Part shown: piece after piece, positions 7,330 through 13,198 of the stretch | How positions within the stretch are numbered: position 1 is the stretch's first letter | Layout of the letters: every line of letters starts with the position of its first letter | From: SOKG01 sp964502665 | GTDB taxonomy: Bacteria; Chloroflexota; Dehalococcoidia; SZUA-161 | Direction of reading: 5' to 3' | NCBI GenBank assembly: GCA_964502665.1 | Contig: CAZCXP010000055.1 | Span: forward strand, 1 to 14,972 | DNA length: 14,972 nucleotides | Notes under the pieces: model-generated | The model's input: the letters and a program-made list of their open reading frames with translations, nothing else | Told to the model about the DNA's origin: nothing | Databases searched by the model: none | Position numbers and translations under genes: made by a program

Positions 7330-7358
7330 ATTTTACAGGAAAAAGATGCTTTAGTCAA
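7330..7358 (-). promoter_or_regulatory. Promoter of the fakA-degV-recG-argS operon
   Basis: Read on the minus strand: TTGACT (7358-7353), exactly 17 bases, then TAAAAT (7335-7330). Each box matches 5 of 6 consensus bases, the best housekeeping-type promoter I found in the window. The start would be near 7323, giving a fakA leader of about 106 bases. The -35 box overlaps the first bases of the rpmB ribosome-binding site. Confidence 0.65.
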
Positions 7359-7369
7359 AGGAGAAGGCG

Positions 7370-7552
7370 TTGAAGTGCGAGTTGTGCGGTAAGGGGCCAC
7401 AGTTTGGAAACAATGTATCACACTCCAAGCGTCATACCAAGCGGCGCTGGTTGCCTAACATCAGGACGACCACCATCGTCACAAATGGCAAGAGAAAACG
7501 GGTGACTATCTGCACCAGGTGTTTACGTACCCAACACAAAGTCACCGGCTAG
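7370..7552 (+). CDS. rpmB: 50S ribosomal protein bL28
   Basis: A 60-residue basic protein of the large ribosomal subunit. It is the zinc-ribbon (C+) form, with two CxxC pairs: Cys3/Cys6 (CELC) and Cys48/Cys51 (CTRC). The family motif GNNVSHSKRHTKRRWLPN (13-30) is clear, and the length is typical for short bacterial L28. The TTG start at 7370 has a strong AAAGGAG (7357-7363) at a 6-base spacing, and any later start would lose the first zinc pair. It is transcribed away from fakA and converges on rpe with 9 bp between stops, so no room remains for a separate terminator. L28 next to fakA/yloV, recG and rpe also occurs in Bacillus subtilis as I recall, which supports an old gene neighbourhood. 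Confidence 0.95.
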   Translation: MKCELCGKGPQFGNNVSHSKRHTKRRWLPNIRTTTIVTNGKRKRVTICTRCLRTQHKVTG

Positions 7553-7561
7553 CCTGCCTTC

Positions 7562-8242
7562 TTATCCTTCTTCGAGGCCGCGAAGGCTCTCCCTAATCCT
7601 TGCGATAGCTTGAGAAACGCTTTCCCTCTTGTTGAATACCGCAGCGCCGGCTACCAGTACCCTTGCCCCGGCCTGAGCTACACGGGGCGCAATCTCCGCG
7701 GTAATTCCCCCATCCACCTCCAGCTCAGCAGCCAGCCCCAGTTCGTCAAGCTTGCGCCTGAGGCGGGCGATCTTATCGATAGTGCTCTCGATGAACTGCT
7801 GCCCCCCGAAGCCGGGGTTAACCGACATCAGCAACGCCAGATCGAGGCTGGGCAGGATTTCATCGAGTGCGGTCAGGGGGGTGCTTGGGTTTAGGGATAC
7901 TCCTGCCTTGCACCCCGACTCCTTTATCGATTCCACCATCCTGTGCAGGTGAGGGCATACCTCGGCATGCACGGTGATAATGTCGGCACCAGCCTGGGCG
8001 AACTGCTTTATGTACTTCTGCGGCGATTCGATCATCAGGTGCACGTCAAGGGGCAGGGAGGTGTGGGGTCGTATGGCTGCCACCACCGGGGGACCGATGG
8101 TGATGTTGGGGACGAAGTGTCCGTCCATAACATCGACGTGGATGTAGTCGGCACCTGCCTTGGTCGCCTCGGCGACCTGCTCCCCCACGCGACCGAAGTC
8201 GGCGGAGAGGATAGACGGGGCAAGCTTGATCTTATGTTCCAT
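7562..8242 (-). CDS. rpe: Ribulose-phosphate 3-epimerase
   Basis: A 226-residue TIM-barrel enzyme that interconverts ribulose 5-phosphate and xylulose 5-phosphate in the pentose phosphate pathway. Seen in order: LAPSILSADF (7-16), the metal and catalytic site IHVDVMDGHFVPN (34-46, with His35, Asp37 and Asp40), DVHLM (66-70, His68), the signature MSVNPGFGGQ (139-148) and EVDGGI (175-180, with the second catalytic Asp177). The phosphate-binding GG and AGAAVF segments are intact, so it should be active. ATG at 8242 with AGAAGGA about 7 bases upstream. The start lies 11 bases inside the end of argH, so it is probably translated by coupling with argH. It converges on rpmB. Confidence 0.96.
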   Translation of the reverse strand: MEHKIKLAPSILSADFGRVGEQVAEATKAGADYIHVDVMDGHFVPNITIGPPVVAAIRPHTSLPLDVHLMIESPQKYIKQFAQAGADIITVHAEVCPHLHRMVESIKESGCKAGVSLNPSTPLTALDEILPSLDLALLMSVNPGFGGQQFIESTIDKIARLRRKLDELGLAAELEVDGGITAEIAPRVAQAGARVLVAGAAVFNKRESVSQAIARIRESLRGLEEG

Positions 8243-9602
8243 GAAGCGTCCTTCTCGCTGCTGCCAGCGCTTTTTCTACCCGCTCAGGAGCGGTTCCCCC
8301 GGGGGCGCTACGCGCCGCAAGGGAGGACTCCACCGTGATTGACTTCACGTCATTCTCAAACTCAGGGCAGAACTTCTTATATTCGCTCAAGTCGAGCTCA
8401 TATAGAGTTTTCGCGGTTGCAGTGGCGTAGCGCACCAACCTGCCAACTATGGCGTGGGCTTCGCGGAATGGGATGCCCTTTCTCACCAGGTAATCGGCTA
8501 TATCCGTGGCCAGGGTGTAATTCCCCTCAGCGGCCCGGCGGCAGCGATCGGCCTTTAGGCGCAGGCTGGCCACCATGGCAGCAAAGACCTCAAGCGTGGA
8601 GAGTATGGTATCCACGGAATCGAACAGGCCCTCTTTATCCTCTTGCAGGTCGCGGTTATAGGACAGGGGCAGCGCTTTCATCGTGGTCAGGACAGCCATC
8701 AGATGGCCGTAGACCCTGCCGGTCTTGGCTCGAGCCAGCTCCGCTACGTCCGGGTTCTTCTTCTGAGGCATTATGCTGGAGCCGGTAGCGAAGGCGTCGT
8801 CGATCTCGATGAAGTCGAACTCCGCTGTTGACCACAGGACGATCTCCTCAGCGAGACGTGAGAGGTGCATCATGGCCAGGCTGGCCACCGCCTGGTACTC
8901 TATTACGAAGTCGCGGTCGGACACAGCATCCAGGCTGTTGGCGCTCACCTTGCTGAAGCCCAACTCCTTTGCCACAAAGTCGCGGTCGATAGGGTAGGCC
9001 ACCCCGGCCAGGGCCCCGCTGCCCAAGGGCAAAACGTCGGCACGCTCAAGACACTGCCGCAAGCGCTCCACGTCGCGCTGAAACATCTCGAAGTAGGCGA
9101 GAAGGTGGTGAGCGAATAGGACCGGCTGCGCCCTCTGAAGGTGAGTATAGCCGGGAATGACCGCGCTCCTATTGGATTCAGCCAGGTCAAGGAGGACTTG
9201 CTGGAGCGCCTTGATCCGGGCGATCGTCTCCGCGGTCGCCTCCTTGGTGAACAGCCTCATATCGAGGGCGATCTGGTCGTTTCTGGAGCGGCCGGTGTGG
9301 AGCCTGGCTCCGACGTCGCCGATCTTCTCGATGAGGCGAGCCTCGATGTTCATGTGGATATCTTCGAGTTCGTCTTTGAACTCGAAACTGCCCTGCTCGA
9401 TCTCCTCCCTGATGGAGATGAGACCCGTGACGATCGACTCAGCGTCCTTATCGGAGATTATGCCCTGTCTTGCCAGCATGCGCGCATGGGCTATGGAGCC
9501 AGCGATGTCCTGCTTGTAAAGTCGCTGGTCGAACGGCAGCGATACGGTGTATCGCTTTGCCAGATCATCCATCTCTTTTCCGAAGCGGTTGCGCAGGGTC
9601 AT
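8232..9602 (-). CDS. argH: Argininosuccinate lyase
   Basis: A 456-residue fumarase/aspartase-superfamily enzyme, normally a homotetramer, that splits argininosuccinate into arginine and fumarate, the last step of arginine synthesis. Motifs: HTGRSRNDQ (102-110), GYTHLQRAQP (151-160), SDRDFVIEY (228-236), the flexible catalytic loop signature GSSIMPQKKNP (274-284) and C-terminal GGTAPERV. Length is normal. The N-terminus reads MTLRNRF where the family usually has LWGGRF, a local divergence that leaves the rest intact. ATG at 9602 with AAAGGA 7 bases upstream. It lies 40 bp after radC and overlaps rpe by 11 bases. Its substrate is made by argG, which radC separates from it. Confidence 0.96.
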   Translation of the reverse strand: MTLRNRFGKEMDDLAKRYTVSLPFDQRLYKQDIAGSIAHARMLARQGIISDKDAESIVTGLISIREEIEQGSFEFKDELEDIHMNIEARLIEKIGDVGARLHTGRSRNDQIALDMRLFTKEATAETIARIKALQQVLLDLAESNRSAVIPGYTHLQRAQPVLFAHHLLAYFEMFQRDVERLRQCLERADVLPLGSGALAGVAYPIDRDFVAKELGFSKVSANSLDAVSDRDFVIEYQAVASLAMMHLSRLAEEIVLWSTAEFDFIEIDDAFATGSSIMPQKKNPDVAELARAKTGRVYGHLMAVLTTMKALPLSYNRDLQEDKEGLFDSVDTILSTLEVFAAMVASLRLKADRCRRAAEGNYTLATDIADYLVRKGIPFREAHAIVGRLVRYATATAKTLYELDLSEYKKFCPEFENDVKSITVESSLAARSAPGGTAPERVEKALAAARRTLHGT

Positions 9603-9642
9603 CTAGGAATCCTTTCACCTTTGTTAACCTAGTCCTATTTTC

Positions 9643-10407
9643 TTACCTGTCCTCTACACCTGTCCTCAAAATCATACAGTTCAGTTCGAATTCTTCGATC
9701 AATCCTTTGTCGGCAAAGCTGAAGTATTCGTTTTCACCTACTATTATATGGTCTAAAACCCTTATCTGCATAATACTCGCCGCCAGGACCAAATCCCGAG
9801 TTATCTCTTTGTCGCTTTCACTGGGAGCAGGGTTTCCCGAGGGGTGATTATGGGCAAAAATCAGCGAGGCAGCGTTATGTTTGATGGCACTCTTCATAAT
9901 TTCACGGGCATAAACAGAGCTGGTGGTCAGCGTTCCCTCGAAGAGGTCTTCCACCTCGATAACCTGATTCTGGACATCGAGGAAAATGACCTTGAAGACC
10001 TCCTTGCTAAGGTCTCGCATAGAGTGATATAGGTAATCAAACACCTCTTGAGAAGAGCGATAGAATGGTTTATCCAGGATTCGCTCCTTAAGAAATTCCC
10101 TGGCTACCTCCTGCACGAGCTTGATTCCAAAGGCGTTACGAGGACCAATTCCGTCGATTTGCTGTAGTTCCTCGGAAGGGGCTTCCAGGACTCCTCTCAA
10201 AGTCTTGAACCTCTTCATTGCTTCTTTGGCTTGCGGCTTGCAGTCCTTTCGAGGCGATCCCAACGTTAGCAGCAATTCAACGATCTCATAATCGTGGAAC
10301 CCCTTGAGTCCAGATTTAATGAACTTCTCTCGTAATCTTCTTCTATGCCCTTCCCCTACTAGCGGATAGGTGATCGCCTTTGCTGGTTGCTGAGATTCTG
10401 ACTGCAC
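9643..10407 (-). CDS. radC: RadC family protein (JAB/MPN metalloprotease fold)
   Basis: A 254-residue RadC (UPF0758) protein. Despite the name, a DNA repair role was not upheld in E. coli and the function remains unclear. The N-terminal part (about 18-105) has the usual GHRRRLREKF (20-29) and a helix-hairpin-helix LQQIDGIGPRNAFGI (81-95). The C-terminal MPN domain (about 115-245) has the metal-site motif HNHPSGNPAPSESD (186-199), with His186, His188 and Asp199, so the JAMM centre looks intact. GTG start at 10407 with GAGGTG 7 bases upstream. It sits inside the argD-argG-argH series and is AT-richer than its neighbours: 35, 47, 57, 38 and 53% G+C in five 60-base stretches counted by hand, against 60-72% in stretches of argH and argG. 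That suggests a later insertion. Confidence 0.92.
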   Translation of the reverse strand: MQSESQQPAKAITYPLVGEGHRRRLREKFIKSGLKGFHDYEIVELLLTLGSPRKDCKPQAKEAMKRFKTLRGVLEAPSEELQQIDGIGPRNAFGIKLVQEVAREFLKERILDKPFYRSSQEVFDYLYHSMRDLSKEVFKVIFLDVQNQVIEVEDLFEGTLTTSSVYAREIMKSAIKHNAASLIFAHNHPSGNPAPSESDKEITRDLVLAASIMQIRVLDHIIVGENEYFSFADKGLIEEFELNCMILRTGVEDR

Positions 10408-10428
10408 AGTATCCCACCTCTACCGTCT

Positions 10429-10487
10429 GTAGCGTCGTGACTCCTGTCACGACGAAGAGTCCGTTGCCACAGGAGTGGCAACGCTAC
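10429..10487. repeat. Two inverted copies of a GTAGCGT-hairpin repeat unit
   Basis: The 113-bp gap between argG and radC holds two hairpins. Hairpin A (10433-10454) has arms CGTCGTGAC/GTCACGACG around TCCT. Hairpin B (10462-10483) has arms CGTTGCCAC/GTGGCAACG around AGGA, which is TCCT on the other strand. GTAGCG (10429-10434) and CGCTAC (10482-10487) close the pair. Read on its own strand, each unit is GTAGCGT, a 6-bp variable stem, TCCT, then ACG. The stems differ at three positions, all compensated. No T-run follows, so a plain terminator is unlikely. An intercistronic RNA structure or a dispersed palindromic repeat fits better. Confidence 0.75.
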
Positions 10488-10520
10488 TCGAATTTGCCTT
10501 CCTGAAACGGCCGCGAAGGG

Positions 10521-11726
10521 TCATTTGTCTTGTTCCATGCCCTGAGCCTGGGCCTGGGTCTTCACCGGCAGGCCGTATATCTGGATGAAGCCCTCTGCAG
10601 CGCTCTGGTCGAACTGGTCTTCCTTGTCGTAAGTAGCAAGGCTGTAGCTGTAGAGCGATTTGGGCGATTTGCGCCCTACTACTGTTGATTTGCCCTTGAA
10701 CATCTTGACCTTAACCGCCCCGCTGACGTGGCGCTGGGTGCTCTGGATATAGGCAGCGAGGTCCCGCTGCAGCGCCGAGAACCACAGCCCGTTGTAGATG
10801 AGGTCGGCGTATTCCTGGGCTACCTTCTGCTTGAAGCGAAGCTGGTCCTTGGACAGGGTCATCTGCTCCAGGGCGAGGTGAGCCGCAAGCAGCACCGTAG
10901 CCGCTGGGGCCTCGTATATCTCCCTCGACTTTATCCCCACCAGGCGGTTCTCCACATGGTCTATCCGGCCCACGCCGTGCTCGCCGGCGAGAGCGTCTAG
11001 CTTCTCCACCAGGGCAACGCCGCCTAGCTCTTGACCGTCAAGGCTAATGGGGATGCCGCGCTCGAACCCAATCTCGACATAGCCGGGCTCGTTGGGGGCA
11101 TCATTCGCCGATTTAGTCCAGGTGAATACCTCTTCCGGGGGCTCAACCCATGGGTCCTCCAGCACGCCACACTCGATACTCTTGCCCCAAAGGTTCTCGT
11201 CTACGGAGTAAGGGCTGGCCACAGTTACCGGCACCGGGATTCGGTGGCGCTGGGCGTACTCGATCGTCCCTTCTCTGGTCATGCCCCACTCTCGTGCCGG
11301 CGCGATGACCTTGAGCTGGGGGGCGAGGGCGGCAACGCTCACATCGAACCTGACCTGGTCGTTGCCCTTGCCGGTGCAGCCGTGAGCCACTGCCGTTGCT
11401 CCTTCCTGGCGAGCGGTATCCACCAGGAGCCTGGCTATGAGCGGGCGGGCGAGGGCGGTAGCGAGCGTGTATTGCCCTTCGTATATCGCATCGGCCTGGA
11501 GGGCGGGGAAGACGTACTCGTTGATGAAAACGTCCTTGGCATCCACTACCAGCGCTTTGACTGCCCCCACCTTGAGCGCCTTCTGCCGAATCGACTCGAA
11601 ATCCCGTTCCACCCCCAGGTCTATACTCAGGGCAACGACATCCATATCGTACTTCTCGGCGATCCACTTGATCGCCACCGAGGTATCTAGTCCACCACTA
11701 TAGGCCAGTACTACCTTGTCCTTCAA
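10521..11726 (-). CDS. argG: Argininosuccinate synthase
   Basis: A 401-residue ATP-dependent enzyme that joins citrulline and aspartate to give argininosuccinate, the penultimate step of arginine synthesis. The PP-loop ATP site AYSGGLDTS (8-16) is at the N-terminus, followed by EGQYTLATALARP (83-95), HGCTGKGNDQVRF (115-127) and PYSVDENLWG. All expected core motifs are present. The open frame reaches TTG 11741, but that codon lacks a ribosome-binding site. TTG 11726 has GGGGG about 7 bases upstream and gives the standard MKDKVVLAYSGG start, so I chose it. It lies 51 bp after argD, probably co-transcribed. Downstream are the paired hairpins and radC, then argH, which uses its product. Confidence 0.95.
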   Translation of the reverse strand: MKDKVVLAYSGGLDTSVAIKWIAEKYDMDVVALSIDLGVERDFESIRQKALKVGAVKALVVDAKDVFINEYVFPALQADAIYEGQYTLATALARPLIARLLVDTARQEGATAVAHGCTGKGNDQVRFDVSVAALAPQLKVIAPAREWGMTREGTIEYAQRHRIPVPVTVASPYSVDENLWGKSIECGVLEDPWVEPPEEVFTWTKSANDAPNEPGYVEIGFERGIPISLDGQELGGVALVEKLDALAGEHGVGRIDHVENRLVGIKSREIYEAPAATVLLAAHLALEQMTLSKDQLRFKQKVAQEYADLIYNGLWFSALQRDLAAYIQSTQRHVSGAVKVKMFKGKSTVVGRKSPKSLYSYSLATYDKEDQFDQSAAEGFIQIYGLPVKTQAQAQGMEQDK

Positions 11727-11777
11727 TTGCCTTCCCCCCAAGATTGTTTACTGAGGACAGTCATTCCCATCCTCTTT

Positions 11778-12971
11778 CTACGTTTCTTTGCCAACCTCCA
11801 CCAGCACAGAATCCAGAATCGCTATCGCCTCATCGACGTCGCTCTTGGTTATGTTCAGCGGCGGCATGAAGCGAATAGCGTTGGGCTTTACCGGATTAAG
11901 TAACAGCCCGCGCTCCAGACAGGCTCTTACCACTTTGTCGGAGAGGTCGCGGTCGAACTGGACGGCTGCCAGGAGCCCGCGCCCTCTGACCTCGACAATG
12001 AAATCGAATTCGGTCTTGAGTTTCTCGAGCTTGGACATCAGATAAGCCCCGGTCTGTCTGACCCTACTTGGTATATCACCATCGATGATAAAGTGCAAGG
12101 TGGCATAGCCTGCGGCACAAGCCAGCGGGTTGCCGCCGAAGGTGGAGCCGTGCTCCCCCGGGGCAAAGACAGACGCCTTCTCCTTCGCCAGGAACGCCCC
12201 GATGGGTACGCCTCCCCCGAGTCCCTTGCCCAGGGTGATGATATCGGGTTCGATGCCGAACTGCTCGTAGCCAAAAAGAGTCCCGATGCGCCCTATTCCC
12301 GTCTGTACCTCGTCGAGGATGAGCACAAGGCCCTTCTCGTCGCACCAGGCCCGCACCCCCTTGAGGTAGTCGTCATCGGGGATGTTCACGCCGCCTTCCC
12401 CCTGTATTGGCTCCAGCATGACAGCGCAGGTCTGAGGGCTGGTTGCCTCTTTAATAGCATTGACATTGTTGTATTCCACATTGACGAAACCCTCGGGAAT
12501 CGGAGTATAAGGCTCCTGGAACTTGGGCTGTCCGGTTGCAGCGGTCATGGCCAATGTCCGCCCGTGGAAGGAGTTGATCGCGGTGATCACCGCATAGGCA
12601 CCGTTGAGATGGAGCTTACCGTACCTGCGTGCCAGCTTCACCGCGCCCTCGGTGGCCTCGACGCCACTGTTGCAGAAAAAGACCTTGTCGAGGCAGCTAT
12701 TCTTCACCAGCAGCTCGGCGAGTTTTATCTGGGGAATTGTGTAGAACTGGTTCGATGCCTGGATCAGCGTCCTGGCCTGCAAGCTGACAGCGCCGACCAC
12801 CGCAGGATGGCAGTGCCCCAGGCTATTCACCCCCCAGCCCGCTGTGAAGTCCAGATACTCCTTTCCCTGCTCATCCCACACCCGCGCCCCCTGACCCTGG
12901 GCCAGGGTCAGGGGCATGCGTTTGAACGTAGCCATGAAGTACTTCTTCTCCAGCGCCTGCCAATCAGCCAT
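11778..12971 (-). CDS. argD: Acetylornithine aminotransferase (class III, PLP-dependent)
   Basis: A 397-residue PLP enzyme of the acetylornithine/ornithine aminotransferase family, which moves an amino group between glutamate and N-acetylglutamate semialdehyde in ornithine/arginine synthesis. Seen: NSGVEATEGAVKLARR (101-116), FHGRT (135-139), LILDEVQTGIGR (217-228, with the PLP-pyridine Asp220), the Schiff-base Lys249 in TLGKGLGGG (246-254) and GSTFGGNPLAC (275-285). The open frame continues 54 codons upstream, but those codons translate the palindromic repeat DNA and look unlike protein. ATG 12971 has GGGGA about 8 bases upstream and gives the usual length, so I chose it. ArgD specificity rather than another omega-aminotransferase is inferred from argG downstream and from overall similarity. 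Confidence 0.92.
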   Translation of the reverse strand: MADWQALEKKYFMATFKRMPLTLAQGQGARVWDEQGKEYLDFTAGWGVNSLGHCHPAVVGAVSLQARTLIQASNQFYTIPQIKLAELLVKNSCLDKVFFCNSGVEATEGAVKLARRYGKLHLNGAYAVITAINSFHGRTLAMTAATGQPKFQEPYTPIPEGFVNVEYNNVNAIKEATSPQTCAVMLEPIQGEGGVNIPDDDYLKGVRAWCDEKGLVLILDEVQTGIGRIGTLFGYEQFGIEPDIITLGKGLGGGVPIGAFLAKEKASVFAPGEHGSTFGGNPLACAAGYATLHFIIDGDIPSRVRQTGAYLMSKLEKLKTEFDFIVEVRGRGLLAAVQFDRDLSDKVVRACLERGLLLNPVKPNAIRFMPPLNITKSDVDEAIAILDSVLVEVGKET

Positions 12972-13008
12972 CGGTTTGTCCCCACTTCGCTTCGAAAAAA
13001 AGTTTAAT

Positions 13009-13106
13009 CCGTTCGCCCTGAGCCCCCGCGTACGCGGGGGGCCGTTCATGGTTCGACCCCGACGGGTCGGGGTCCTGAGCGGAGCCGAAGGGCTCACCAC
13101 GAACGG
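13009..13106. repeat. 98-bp inverted-repeat element with two internal hairpins
   Basis: The arms at 13009-13025 (CCGTTCGCCCTGAGCCC) and 13090-13106 pair at 14 of 17 positions. Inside lie a perfect 18-bp palindrome, CCCCCGCG-TACGCGGGGG (13023-13040), and a hairpin with 9-bp arms GACCCCGAC/GTCGGGGTC and a GG loop (13055-13074). A third partial arm, CCGTTCATGGT (13042-13052), resembles CCGTTCGTGGT on the other strand of the right arm. It looks like a GTTCG-CTGAGC-type dispersed repeat interrupted by two smaller palindromes. On the minus strand the closing stem is followed by ATTAAAC and seven T, so it could also weakly terminate UPF0182 transcription. No coding content. Confidence 0.7.
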
Positions 13107-13108
13107 CT

Positions 13109-13140
13109 GGGTAGGTTGCCCGACGTCGGGCAACCTACCC
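13109..13140. repeat. 32-bp perfect palindrome
   Basis: The 16-base half GGGTAGGTTGCCCGAC is followed directly by its exact reverse complement, with no loop. It starts two bases after the 98-bp element. Its GTAG-GTTGCC wording resembles the arm of hairpin B at 10462-10487 (GTAG-C-GTTGCC), so the two may be one repeat family with different centres. Confidence 0.75.
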
Positions 13141-13176
13141 TTGGTCGGATACCCGCACTACCTGCATCATTCGTTG

Positions 13177-13192
13177 GTGGGCAGCCGCCCAC
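13177..13192. repeat. Short hairpin just downstream of the UPF0182 stop
   Basis: GTGGGC and GCCCAC form a 6-bp stem around AGCC, 6 bases beyond the UPF0182 stop. No T-run follows on the minus strand, so it is at best a weak or factor-dependent terminator, or another palindrome of the cluster. Nothing else is seen in 13141-13198. Confidence 0.4.
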
Positions 13193-13198
13193 ATAGAT

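Noticed and set aside
10433..10483. Classical intrinsic terminator after argG
   Set aside because: The stems are strong, but no T-run follows either hairpin on the minus strand.
10429..10487. CRISPR array or attachment site
   Set aside because: Only two inverted units, with no spacers, no cas gene and no integrase in the window.
12093..13007. 304-codon open frame on the plus strand
   Set aside because: It lies antisense to argD, has no recognisable domain and ends in repeat DNA; long antisense frames are common in GC-rich genes.
12972..13133. 54-codon N-terminal extension of argD
   Set aside because: It translates the palindromic repeat DNA, is rich in Pro, Arg and Gly, has no family counterpart, and ATG 12971 gives normal ArgD length.
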